12,038 bases of DNA from Rhodospirillaceae bacterium (GTDB taxonomy: Bacteria; Pseudomonadota; Alphaproteobacteria; Rhodospirillales; Magnetovibrionaceae), in NCBI GenBank assembly GCA_002732845.1, contig NVSZ01000028.1:15684-27721 (forward strand), written 5' to 3'. Shown piece by piece: positions 1-7,410 of this stretch. Made by a program: the position numbers and the translations under genes. The notes under the pieces were generated by a model. It was not told where the DNA came from. It made no database searches and was given only the letters and a program-made list of their open reading frames with translations. Every line of letters begins with the position of its first letter. The stretch's first letter is position 1.

Positions 1-1
1 G

Positions 2-1117
2 GTGCTTTTGGCGACGTGTGACCGGGTCGAAGTGATTGGCTTCACCGCTGACCCAGATGCTTTTGAAGCCGCCGCGTTGACCGCTTTGGCAGACGAAGGC
101 GAATGCAGTGTTGATGAGTTAAAAGAACAAACTTATACCGTTACCGATCAAGCGGCGGTCACGCATGTTTTTTCCGTCACCGCGTCACTGGATAGTTTGA
201 TGATTGGCGAACCTCAGGTTTTGGGACAAGTCAAACAAGCCCACCGTTTGGCGCGTGATGCGGGCTTTGTCAAAGCGCCGTTGGAAACATTGATGCAAGC
301 GGCCTACAGTGCGGCAAAACGTGTGCGTACCGAAACTAAAATTGGCGAAGGCCCGGTCGGCATGGCGGCCAGTGCCATTCAAATCGCCCGTGACGTATTT
401 GGTGATTTATCCAAATGCAACGGATTGCTCATCGGCACGGGGGATATGGGGGAATTGATCGCCCATGAAATTAAGGAAGCGGGCCTTGGCAAACTGACCA
501 TCGTTCATCAACGGGCCTACCGCGCCACCGATTTGGCCCGTGAACTGGACGCCGAAGTTGGGGATTTCAACAATTTGGATCAGTTGCTGATTGATAGTGA
601 CATTATATTGTCGGCACTGGGGTCCAGAACGTTTCGATTGAAAAAAGACCCGGTCAAAGCCGCCATCAAAAAACGCCGTTACAAACCTTTATTTATTGTC
701 GATGCCGGGGTTCCCGGTGATTTAGACGACGACGTAGACTTGGTCGATGAAGCCTTTGTTTATGGCCTAGGTGATCTGGAACAGGTGGCTTTAAAGGGGC
801 GCGCCGGACGGGAATTGGAACTGGAACAGGCCCAGAAAATTATTGATGAAGACGTGAAGGTCTTTTTAAATAATCGAGCCGAACGCACCGCCGTTCCGGC
901 CCTCACCCAGTTGAGGCTACATTTTGAAAACGAACGCACCAAAGCTCTGATTGATGGGGGTGGAGATGCCGAAAAAGCAACCCGGCTTTTGATTGGACGC
1001 TTGTTGCACGGACCATCCGAAGCGATGCGCGAGATTGCCGCTAACGACGAAATAAAGTGGGCTCAGTTAGAGTACGCCTTGGAAAAATTATTCGACCTTA
1101 AAGAGGACAAATCGTGA
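2..1117 (+). CDS. hemA: Glutamyl-tRNA reductase, 5'-truncated by window edge
   Basis: Glutamyl-tRNA reductase reduces Glu-tRNA(Glu) to glutamate-1-semialdehyde with NADPH, the first committed step of the C5 route to 5-aminolevulinate and heme; it is cytosolic. The visible 371 residues open at the active-site motif [10 protein letters not shown], whose Cys (visible residue 6) is the thioester nucleophile; many homologues have CNR where this one has CDR. It is followed by the substrate-domain signature [14 protein letters not shown] (about 65-78), a Rossmann NADPH site at [10 protein letters not shown] (about 141-150), and a C-terminal helical dimerisation region. Family members are about 415-430 residues, so some 45-50 N-terminal residues lie outside the window. 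The GTG at position 2 is only the first in-frame start-like codon, not the true start. The stop overlaps the prfA start by four bases, indicating an operon with translational coupling. Identification is very secure; only the 5' boundary is unknown. Confidence 0.95.
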   Translation: MLLATCDRVEVIGFTADPDAFEAAALTALADEGECSVDELKEQTYTVTDQAAVTHVFSVTASLDSLMIGEPQVLGQVKQAHRLARDAGFVKAPLETLMQAAYSAAKRVRTETKIGEGPVGMAASAIQIARDVFGDLSKCNGLLIGTGDMGELIAHEIKEAGLGKLTIVHQRAYRATDLARELDAEVGDFNNLDQLLIDSDIILSALGSRTFRLKKDPVKAAIKKRRYKPLFIVDAGVPGDLDDDVDLVDEAFVYGLGDLEQVALKGRAGRELELEQAQKIIDEDVKVFLNNRAERTAVPALTQLRLHFENERTKALIDGGGDAEKATRLLIGRLLHGPSEAMREIAANDEIKWAQLEYALEKLFDLKEDKS

Positions 1118-2187
1118 GCCTAGAAGAAAACCTAAAAATCGTTCAGGACCGTCATTCAGAGCTCAGCGCGTTGATGTCAACAGGCGACGTTGATCCGCAA
1201 AAGTTTCAGTCCATGTCGAAAGAATATGCGGAACTGACTCCCGTGGTCGAAGCCATTGTGGCGTTGGAAACTGCCCGCGATGATTTGATCGGGGCGGCCG
1301 AAATGCTCGCCGAAAGCGGTGATGATCCGGATATGAAAGAATTAGCCGAAGCCGAAATTCAAGACCTTAAAAGTCAATTGCCAGAGCTTCAACAAAACGT
1401 GCAGATCTTGCTTTTGCCCAAAGACGAAGCCGACGAACGTAACGCGATCTTAGAAGTCCGCGCCGGAACTGGCGGCGACGAAGCGGCTTTGTTTGCCGCT
1501 GATTTAATGCGCATGTATCAACGTTTCGCCGATAATCAGGGCTGGAAATTCGAGCTGATGGACGTTAACGAGACGGGCATCGGTGGATACAAAGAAGCGA
1601 TCGCCAGTATTTCCGGTCGCGGGGTGTTTGCCAAATTGAAATTTGAAAGTGGTGTACACCGGGTGCAACGGGTGCCTGAAACAGAATCCGGCGGACGCAT
1701 TCACACGTCTGCGGCGACGGTGGCGGTGCTGCCCGAAGCCCAAGACGTGGACATTAAAATCCGCACCGAAGATTTACGCATTGATACTTACCGCGCCCAA
1801 GGTGCGGGTGGTCAGCACGTCAACACCACCGACAGTGCGGTGCGCATTGTGCACAATCCATCGGGTATTGTGGTGCAGTGTCAGGACGGACGTTCGCAAC
1901 ACAAAAACAAAGAAAAAGCGATGACCATGCTGCGGTCAAAGCTTTATGATCATCAACGCCAAGAATTGGACCGGGAACGTGCGGAATCGCGCAAAGGGCA
2001 AGTCGGTTCGGGCGATCGTTCCGAACGCATTCGCACCTATAACTTTCCCCAGGGCCGCATCACCGATCACCGCATCAATTTGACTTTGCACAAGTTGGAC
2101 CGGGTATTGGAAGGCGATTTGGATGAACTGGTTGATGCGTTGGGTACCGAAGATCAGGCCAGACGTTTGGCTGATTTGGGGGCGTGA
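1114..2187 (+). CDS. prfA: Peptide chain release factor 1 (RF1)
   Basis: RF1 recognises UAA and UAG in the ribosomal A site and triggers peptidyl-tRNA hydrolysis. The 357-residue protein has the usual length. The codon-recognition tripeptide of RF1 (PxT) is present as Pro188-Glu189-Thr190 inside [21 protein letters not shown]2 would show SPF here. The catalytic GGQ motif lies at 232-234 in [17 protein letters not shown]. The N-terminal 100 or so residues are the acidic helical domain 1, followed by the typical [14 protein letters not shown] chose the GTG at 1114 because it overlaps the hemA stop (GTGA) and has an AAGAGG Shine-Dalgarno at 1101-1106. Gln234 is the expected methylation target of PrmC, encoded immediately downstream. 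Nothing suggests truncation or loss of function. Confidence 0.98.
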   Translation: MSLEENLKIVQDRHSELSALMSTGDVDPQKFQSMSKEYAELTPVVEAIVALETARDDLIGAAEMLAESGDDPDMKELAEAEIQDLKSQLPELQQNVQILLLPKDEADERNAILEVRAGTGGDEAALFAADLMRMYQRFADNQGWKFELMDVNETGIGGYKEAIASISGRGVFAKLKFESGVHRVQRVPETESGGRIHTSAATVAVLPEAQDVDIKIRTEDLRIDTYRAQGAGGQHVNTTDSAVRIVHNPSGIVVQCQDGRSQHKNKEKAMTMLRSKLYDHQRQELDRERAESRKGQVGSGDRSERIRTYNFPQGRITDHRINLTLHKLDRVLEGDLDELVDALGTEDQARRLADLGA

Positions 2188-3038
2188 TGCCTCTGTCGGT
2201 TGACGCAGCGTTCCACGATGCTTTTCAACGTTTTCAGACAGCTAGCATCGATACCGCGCGCTTGGATGCGCGGCTGTTGTTGGGGGCTGTTTTGGGTGGT
2301 GGAGCCGAACGCGTGCTGGCCGAAAGTGGCCGCGATTTAAGCGCGGTTGAAGCCAGCATTTTCGAAGGATTTGTCAAACGCCGTGCTGGTTTAGAACCCA
2401 TCAGCCAAATATTGGGCGTGCGTGAATTTTGGTCTTTATCGTTTAAGGTAACGTCCGCGACGCTGACCCCCAGACCCGATACAGAAACATTGATCGAAGC
2501 GGCCCTTGCCAGAGTGAAGGAGCAGCCAAAACGTATTTTGGATCTTGGCACTGGCTCGGGTTGCATTGTGTTGAGCTTGCTGAGTGAATGGAAAACCACG
2601 CGCGGGCTGGGCGTGGACATCAGCGATGACGCCCTGAACGTTGCCCTGCATAATGCGCAAAAACTGGGCTTTGATGATCGGGCGGAATTTAAAATTGCCG
2701 ACTGGCGAGATGGCAATTGGCAACATGGTCGATTTGATGTGGTGGTTTCGAACCCGCCGTATATTCCCGAAGCCGATATGCAAGACCTGGACGCCGATGT
2801 TCGCGTTTTTGAGCCCCGAACGGCCTTGGTGGGTGGGGCTGATGGTTTGGATGCGTATCGGGAAATTATTGCCCAATTGCCGCAAATGTTAACGCCTAAG
2901 GGTTTGGTGTTGTTCGAGGTTGGAATAGGCCAAGCCGACGATGTTGAAGCTCTTTTGCTTTCGGCGGGATTTCGCGGTCTTGAACAGTACCCAGACCTGT
3001 CGGGAATCGCGCGCGTGGTGGCTGGTCTGTATTTTTAA
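2187..3038 (+). CDS. prmC: Release factor glutamine methyltransferase PrmC (HemK)
   Basis: This SAM-dependent N5-glutamine methyltransferase modifies the GGQ glutamine of RF1 and RF2, raising termination efficiency. The 283-residue protein has an N-terminal helical substrate-binding domain (about 1-80), the PrmC hallmark REFWSLSFKVTSATLTPRPDTE (about 79-100, here given as key blocks REFW and PRPDTE), the SAM-binding loop LDLGTGSGC (119-126), an acidic ribose-binding segment GVDIS (142-146), and the catalytic NPPY motif (189-192). It ends with the family-typical DLSGIARVV. A GTG at 2184 gives one extra residue, but the ATG at 2187, which overlaps the prfA TGA by one base and follows a G-rich stretch at 2178-2182, is preferred. 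The overlap implies coupling to prfA, and enzyme and substrate are co-encoded, as in many bacteria. The old name HemK reflects its frequent position near hemA and not a role in heme synthesis. Confidence 0.96.
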   Translation: MPLSVDAAFHDAFQRFQTASIDTARLDARLLLGAVLGGGAERVLAESGRDLSAVEASIFEGFVKRRAGLEPISQILGVREFWSLSFKVTSATLTPRPDTETLIEAALARVKEQPKRILDLGTGSGCIVLSLLSEWKTTRGLGVDISDDALNVALHNAQKLGFDDRAEFKIADWRDGNWQHGRFDVVVSNPPYIPEADMQDLDADVRVFEPRTALVGGADGLDAYREIIAQLPQMLTPKGLVLFEVGIGQADDVEALLLSAGFRGLEQYPDLSGIARVVAGLYF

Positions 3039-3313
3039 GGCCCTGAAATGTCTAATTCATTGAAAATGTGCTTAAAAAATGTTGAAAAAAAGGTTGGAAA
3101 ACCGCCCCAATACGGGTAGGGTTACTTTGTAACAGCGGCCAAGGGTCGCTCGGGGATAGCATTTTATATTTGCTGAAATCCTAAATCATTCCTTCAACCT
3201 CGTTTTAAAGTTCCGCACCTCATTTTGTGGAATTTGAGTTTAACGTTTGGTGCTGGATCATTTTCCAAAATGGAAATCAAAAGCTGTGCAACAGCAAAGA
3301 AAACAAGAAGATT
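3039..3313 (+). promoter_or_regulatory. AT-rich intergenic leader with tandem hairpins upstream of the DUF4167 gene
   Basis: This 275-base gap holds no credible gene. It contains four consecutive small inverted repeats: 3092-3103 (GGTT, loop GGAA, AACC), 3121-3133 (GTTAC, loop TTT, GTAAC), 3134-3150 (AGCGGCC, loop AAG, GGTCGCT, 7 pairs with one G-U) and 3154-3181 (GGAT+AGC pairing with GCT+ATCC around an AT-rich loop). Nearer the gene are TTTCC/GGAAA at 3262-3276 and GCTGT/ACAGC at 3283-3295. None is followed directly by a U-run, so a classical terminator for the hemA operon is not evident. A weak sigma70-like pair, TTGAGT (3234-3239) and GATCAT (3256-3261, spacer 16), could start the DUF4167 transcript. 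Whether the hairpins form an RNA leader, a terminator or neither is unresolved. Confidence 0.35.
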
Positions 3314-3928
3314 ATGAAACAAGGTTCAAACCAACGCCGACCCCGTGGACGTAATAACAACAACAATAACAACAACGCGCGGCGCGGAAATCGTAATAAT
3401 TCATACGACAGCAACGGCCCGGACGTTAAGGTTCGGGGTTCGGCTCAACAGGTGTTGGATAAATACCTGCAATTGGCCCGTGATGCTCAATCGGCTGGCG
3501 ATCGTGTAAAAGCGGAATCTTGTCTTCAATTTGCGGAACATTATTATCGCATTGTAAATGCAAATCAGGCCGAACAAACGGCAAAACGTGATGCCGAACA
3601 AGAGCCAAAAGCGGAAAGTGGTTCTGCGAACGGTTCTGAGAACAGCAGTGCAAACGCAAATAACGACACCGAAAAAAGTGATAACCGCGAACCGCGCGAG
3701 CCCCGCGAACCCAGACGTAGTCGTCGCCCTCGCAATCCGCGCCCGCAACCGCAACAGGATGCTCCTAAAAACGAAGCAACCTTAGCCGCAGAAGCTGCCG
3801 CTAAAAACGAAGAAGAAGCGAAAAAACCTGCGCGAGCAAAAAAGCCAGCTCCGGTTAAAGAAGTGGCAAAAGAAGCTACTGAACCTGCTCCCGCTTCTGA
3901 AAAAGAACCGGTTTCGGCAGGCGAATAG
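3314..3928 (+). CDS. DUF4167 domain-containing protein
   Basis: This is a 204-residue protein of unknown function. The N-terminus MKQGSNQRRPRGRN followed by an Asn run and then GPDVKVRGSAQQVLDKYLQLARDAQSAGDRV (in blocks, about 36-64) and LQFAEHYYRIVN (71-82) matches my recollection of the alphaproteobacterial DUF4167 family. The conserved part is a basic, Arg/Asn-rich head (1-30) plus a short helical core (36-85). The remainder is low-complexity and probably disordered: acidic/Ser-Asn rich, then an Arg-Glu-Pro repeat and Arg/Pro-rich patch, then an Ala/Lys/Glu tail. The basic head suggests nucleic-acid contact, but that is inference. The start at 3314 is chosen because the conserved family N-terminus begins there and an AAGAAG purine run lies at 3305-3310; upstream in-frame codons give non-conserved sequence. 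It faces the MOSC gene tail to tail. Confidence 0.85.
   Translation: MKQGSNQRRPRGRNNNNNNNNARRGNRNNSYDSNGPDVKVRGSAQQVLDKYLQLARDAQSAGDRVKAESCLQFAEHYYRIVNANQAEQTAKRDAEQEPKAESGSANGSENSSANANNDTEKSDNREPREPREPRRSRRPRNPRPQPQQDAPKNEATLAAEAAAKNEEEAKKPARAKKPAPVKEVAKEATEPAPASEKEPVSAGE
3353..3376 (+). repeat. AAC/AAT triplet microsatellite encoding eight asparagines
   Basis: Eight consecutive Asn codons (six AAC, two AAT) form residues 14-21 of the DUF4167 protein. The tract stays in frame whatever its length, so slippage would change only the Asn count. It sits inside the Arg/Asn-rich basic N-terminal head. Confidence 0.9.
3686..3712 (+). repeat. Three tandem Arg-Glu-Pro codon triplets
   Basis: Nine bases repeated three times with silent third-position differences encode (Arg-Glu-Pro)x3, followed by an Arg/Pro-rich patch (RRSRRPRNPRPQPQ) in the disordered C-terminal half of the DUF4167 protein. 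The synonymous divergence between copies suggests the repeat is not a very recent slippage event. Confidence 0.8.
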
Positions 3929-3930
3929 CT

Positions 3931-4686
3931 TTACTCTAAAATTTCGATTTCATCATTCGGTTGGATTAATCCGCCTTCAATGACCTTGGCGTAAACACCC
4001 ATGTTGGTGTGGCCAAAATTGTGCTTTATGGCGTGCAAAATTTTCAGGTCCAATTCACCCGTGGCGGGATTGACATGGGTGGCTTTGCACCGTCCAGTGT
4101 TTTCTGTGACATGCAAAACTACGGTCTTGCCAATGCGCACCCGTTTGCCCAGCCACTTTGGCTCACACCAAGCCTCGGCCCCTTCAACATAAAAATTCAT
4201 GCGAAAACGCTTTGGGTCTATGCTTTGTCCAATCGTGTCTTCCAAGATGCGAAGGCTCGCCATGTTTAAAAGTGAAACAGGACCTTCGGTAGTATCAAAG
4301 TAACCAATTTTCTGGGCTTCTTTTAAAACCGGGCGTTTGTCTGTGCTTAAGCCTAAATGGGTGGCCACGGCGGCTTCGATTTCAGCTCGGCCTTCGGGAC
4401 TGGCGAGGTTTCCAGATGCCTTAAGGCCGTTTGGACCTTCAAGGCTAAACAGCCCGGATAGGTCATTAAACTGGCACTTGAGTTCGGCCAAACCATATTC
4501 GCGCACCATCACATAAAACTGCGATTTTGGGTGCCAATCGGTGTTCGTTGCGGCCTGACCATCCGGGCGCGCCAACGCCCAACGACGGTCATGGGGCAGG
4601 CCCATACCTGGATTTAAGACCACCCGGTCCATGCTTTGCCCGGTCAGGCTTTTCACAGGATAACGCCAAATTTCGCTGAGGTTCAT
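3931..4686 (-). CDS. MOSC domain-containing protein (YcbX-like)
   Basis: The 251-residue protein combines an N-terminal MOSC beta-barrel domain, opening with MNLSEIWRYPVKSLTG (the YPVKS signature), and a C-terminal MOSC domain with RFRMNFYVEGAEAW (about 160-173), the conserved Cys200 in TGRCKATHVNP, and NFGHTNMGVYAKV (about 223-235). MOSC proteins are related to the molybdenum-cofactor sulfurase C-terminal domain and to mARC/YcbX enzymes, which use molybdenum cofactor to reduce N-hydroxylated compounds; this one has no ferredoxin domain, so it would need a separate electron donor if it is a reductase. The start at 4686 is supported by the conserved N-terminus and by a GGAAAG ribosome-binding site just upstream. 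A longer reading frame reaches back into clpB and is discarded. It is convergent with DUF4167 and divergent from clpB. The substrate cannot be assigned. Confidence 0.88.
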   Translation of the reverse strand: MNLSEIWRYPVKSLTGQSMDRVVLNPGMGLPHDRRWALARPDGQAATNTDWHPKSQFYVMVREYGLAELKCQFNDLSGLFSLEGPNGLKASGNLASPEGRAEIEAAVATHLGLSTDKRPVLKEAQKIGYFDTTEGPVSLLNMASLRILEDTIGQSIDPKRFRMNFYVEGAEAWCEPKWLGKRVRIGKTVVLHVTENTGRCKATHVNPATGELDLKILHAIKHNFGHTNMGVYAKVIEGGLIQPNDEIEILE

Positions 4687-4810
4687 AAAGTCTTTCCGTT
4701 GTGTAAAGGTTGCGGGCCTAAAATATAAGACCATATCTTTGCTAAGGATACATGAAACAGTTTGAATTGCCGATACGGGATTTAAACACGTTGTCATAAA
4801 GGAATACGTT
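4687..4810. promoter_or_regulatory. Divergent control region between MOSC gene and clpB
   Basis: This 124-base stretch must hold both promoters unless either gene is read from a distant one. On the + strand ACCATAT at 4730-4736 matches six of seven bases of the sigma32-type -10 (CCCATNT), but the upstream GTTGCGG at 4709-4715 matches the -35 CTTGAAA only at TTG, so a heat-shock promoter for clpB is possible but weak. An imperfect dyad, GTTTGAAT at 4760-4767 and ATTTAAAC at 4780-4787, lies nearer to clpB. The CIRCE element of HrcA is absent. The clpB ribosome-binding site AAAGGA is at 4798-4803. I could not identify a convincing promoter for the MOSC gene. Confidence 0.3.
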
Positions 4811-7405
4811 ATGAATTTCGAAAAATTTACGGAACGCTCAAAGGGGTTTTTGCAATCTGCGCAAGGCCTTGCCACGCGCGAAAATCACCAACAACTGTCA
4901 GCTTTGCATCTGTTAAAAGTCTTTTTAGATGACAAACAAGGCCTGTGTGCAAAGCTGATTGATGCGGCGGGCGGCGATGCAAAGGCGGCTTTGCAAGCGA
5001 CCGAATTGGGCCTGTCAAAATTGCCCAAAGTAAGCGGCGAAGGGGCCGGACAAGTTTATACCACCCGTGGTATGAGTAAAGTTCTCTCCAATGCCGAAGA
5101 TTTAGCAACCAAAGCCGGAGACAGCTTTGTCACCGTTGAACGCTTGTTGTTGGCTTTGGCTTTGGCCTCTGGAACGGACGTTGGCAAGATTCTAAAAGAC
5201 GCCGGCGCAACACCGCAAAACTTAAACCGTGAAGTCGAAAATATGCGTAAGGGACGCACCGCCGACAGTGCCTCCGCCGAAGATCAATATGACGCGTTGG
5301 ACAAATTTACACGCGACCTGACCGAAGCCGCGCGCGAAGGAAAAATTGATCCTGTGATTGGTCGTGATGAAGAAATTCGTCGCACCATCCAAGTGCTCAG
5401 CCGCCGCACCAAAAACAATCCGGTTTTGATTGGTGAGCCGGGCGTGGGTAAAACCGCCATCATCGAAGGCCTTGCCAACCGTATTGTCAGCGGCGATGTT
5501 CCTGAACCCCTGAAAACCAAACGTTTGCTGGTGTTGGACCTAGGGGCGCTGGTGGCAGGTGCAAAATTTCGTGGTGAATTCGAAGAACGCTTAAAAGCCG
5601 TCCTCAAAGATGTTGAAACGGCTGAAGGCCAAGTCATTTTGTTTATCGATGAAATGCACACCTTGGTTGGTGCCGGAGCCGCCGAAGGCTCAATGGATGC
5701 ATCCAATCTGATCAAGCCCGCGTTGGCGCGGGGCGAATTGCACTGTGTTGGCGCGACGACCTTAACGGAATACCGAAAATATGTTGAAAAAGACACCGCC
5801 TTGGCGCGCCGTTTTCAGCCCGTGTTTGTATCTGAACCAACCGTCGAAGACACCATTTCCATTTTACGGGGAATCAAAGAAAAGTACGAATTGCATCATG
5901 GAGTGCGCATTCATGATGCGGCACTGGTGGCGGCGGCAACCTTGTCAAACCGCTATATCACCGACCGCTTCCTGCCGGACAAGGCCATCGATTTGATGGA
6001 CGAAGCCGGATCTCGAGTGCGTATGCAGGTGGATTCTAAACCCGAAGAATTAGACGAGTTGGATCGCAAAGTCATCCAGCTGAAAATCGAATGCGAAGCT
6101 TTGAAAAAAGAAAGTGACACGGCTTCTCAAGACCGTCTCAAAACATTGTCCAAAGAGCTTAGCGAACTGGAAGTCACGGCGAATGCATTGGGCGCTGAAT
6201 GGCAAAGCGAAAAAGACGCCTTGGCCGGGGCCACACGTCTTAAAGAACAATTGGATCACGCGCGCATGGAATTGGAAAAAGCCATGCGCGAAGGTCGCTA
6301 CGAAGACGTGGGGGAAATCCAATATCAGCAGATCCCAAGACTTGAAGAACAATTGGAAAAAGCCGAAGAAACCGACAATAACCGGATGGTCGATGAAGCC
6401 GTAACCGAGGCTCATATCGCCACGGTGGTGTCCCGCTGGACGGGTATTCCGGTCGACAAAATGTTGGAATCTGAACGCGATAAATTGGTGCATATGGAAG
6501 AAGCCCTGCGCAAACGCGTGATTGGGCAAGAAGAAGCGTTGGGCGCGGTTGCCAATGCGGTGCGCCGGGCGCGCGCCGGATTACAAGACCCAAGTCGCCC
6601 CATCGGATCGTTCTTGTTTTTAGGCCCCACCGGAGTCGGTAAAACCGAACTGACCAAAGCTTTAGCCGGATTTATGTTTGACGATGACAGTGCGCTGTTG
6701 CGGATTGATATGTCGGAATACATGGAAAAACATGCGGTGTCGCGGCTGATTGGGGCGCCTCCGGGGTACGTAGGATATGACGAAGGCGGAGCCTTGACCG
6801 AGGCCGTTCGCCGTCGCCCTTACCAAGTGATTTTGTTTGACGAAGTCGAAAAAGCACACCCCGATGTGTTTAACGTGTTGTTGCAGGTTCTTGACGATGG
6901 TCGCCTGACCGACGGTCAAGGCCGCACCGTTGATTTTTCAAATACGGTGATTATTCTGACCTCTAACTTAGGCGGAGAAATCTTGGCGGCTCAAGAAGAA
7001 GGCCACGATTCATCCGAATTGCGAGATTCCGTCATGGACATCGTGCGCGCCTCTTTCCGTCCGGAATTCTTAAACCGATTGGACGAGGTCATCTTGTTTC
7101 ACCGTCTGTTCAGAAACCATATGGATGCCATTGTCGATATCCAATTGGCGCGCTTGTTCAGTTTGTTGGATGACCGCAAAATTAAACTGGATATGGACCA
7201 AGCCGCAAAATCATGGATCGCAGACCAAGGCTACGATCCCGTCTATGGCGCGCGCCCCTTAAAACGCATCATCCAACGCGCCCTGCAAAACCCATTGGCC
7301 AGCCAGATTTTAGAAGGCAAGGTCAAGGATGGCGATGAAGTGAAGGTGTCGGCTGGGGATGATGGATTGATGATTAATGGCGTGGCGATTAAGGGCTGGT
7401 CATAA
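4811..7405 (+). CDS. clpB: ATP-dependent disaggregase ClpB
   Basis: ClpB is a hexameric AAA+ chaperone that, with DnaK/DnaJ/GrpE, threads aggregated proteins through its central pore after heat or other stress. The 864-residue protein (E. coli 857) has the Clp N-terminal domain (about 1-145), AAA-1 with Walker A GEPGVGKT (208-215) and Walker B VILFIDE, the coiled-coil middle domain (about 410-530) that identifies ClpB as opposed to ClpA/ClpC, AAA-2 with Walker A GPTGVGKT (605-612) and Walker B VILFDE, and the C-terminal D2-small domain. The D2 pore loop GYVGYDEGG is intact; the D1 pore loop reads KFRGEFEER, with Phe253 where E. coli has Tyr251. The ATG at 4811 has AAAGGA seven bases upstream and gives the conserved MNFEKFTE N-terminus. 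An in-frame ATG at residue 145 could in principle yield the N-domain-lacking form known in E. coli, but its upstream sequence is a poor ribosome-binding site. The gene is complete and undamaged. Confidence 0.98.
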   Translation: MNFEKFTERSKGFLQSAQGLATRENHQQLSALHLLKVFLDDKQGLCAKLIDAAGGDAKAALQATELGLSKLPKVSGEGAGQVYTTRGMSKVLSNAEDLATKAGDSFVTVERLLLALALASGTDVGKILKDAGATPQNLNREVENMRKGRTADSASAEDQYDALDKFTRDLTEAAREGKIDPVIGRDEEIRRTIQVLSRRTKNNPVLIGEPGVGKTAIIEGLANRIVSGDVPEPLKTKRLLVLDLGALVAGAKFRGEFEERLKAVLKDVETAEGQVILFIDEMHTLVGAGAAEGSMDASNLIKPALARGELHCVGATTLTEYRKYVEKDTALARRFQPVFVSEPTVEDTISILRGIKEKYELHHGVRIHDAALVAAATLSNRYITDRFLPDKAIDLMDEAGSRVRMQVDSKPEELDELDRKVIQLKIECEALKKESDTASQDRLKTLSKELSELEVTANALGAEWQSEKDALAGATRLKEQLDHARMELEKAMREGRYEDVGEIQYQQIPRLEEQLEKAEETDNNRMVDEAVTEAHIATVVSRWTGIPVDKMLESERDKLVHMEEALRKRVIGQEEALGAVANAVRRARAGLQDPSRPIGSFLFLGPTGVGKTELTKALAGFMFDDDSALLRIDMSEYMEKHAVSRLIGAPPGYVGYDEGGALTEAVRRRPYQVILFDEVEKAHPDVFNVLLQVLDDGRLTDGQGRTVDFSNTVIILTSNLGGEILAAQEEGHDSSELRDSVMDIVRASFRPEFLNRLDEVILFHRLFRNHMDAIVDIQLARLFSLLDDRKIKLDMDQAAKSWIADQGYDPVYGARPLKRIIQRALQNPLASQILEGKVKDGDEVKVSAGDDGLMINGVAIKGWS

Positions 7406-7410
7406 CCCCC

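Noticed and set aside
3048..3119. A 23-codon frame starting at ATG 3048 (MSNSLKMCLKNVEKK...)
   Set aside because: It has no ribosome-binding site, is lysine/asparagine-rich as expected of AT-rich non-coding DNA, and overlaps the hairpin region.
3134..3150. Intrinsic terminator of the hemA-prfA-prmC operon
   Set aside because: The hairpin is stable, but no U-tract follows on either strand; the first T-rich stretch is about ten bases away.
3227..3313. N-terminal extension of the DUF4167 frame
   Set aside because: The extra 29 residues are not family-like, and the ATG at 3314 gives the conserved MKQGSNQRRPRGRN start.
3353..3376. CRISPR or tandem-repeat locus
   Set aside because: It is a simple in-frame Asn codon run within a protein; no spacers or longer repeats are present.
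4687..4875. N-terminal extension of the MOSC frame
   Set aside because: It would run through the divergent promoter region into clpB, and the family N-terminus (WRYPVKS) begins right after Met at 4686, which has a good ribosome-binding site.
5243..5245. Internal translation start for a short ClpB isoform
   Set aside because: The position is near that of the E. coli internal start, but there is no convincing ribosome-binding site upstream.
6050..6529. A 159-codon minus-strand frame inside clpB
   Set aside because: It is the antisense shadow of the ClpB middle domain, with Phe-rich composition mirroring Glu/Lys codons.
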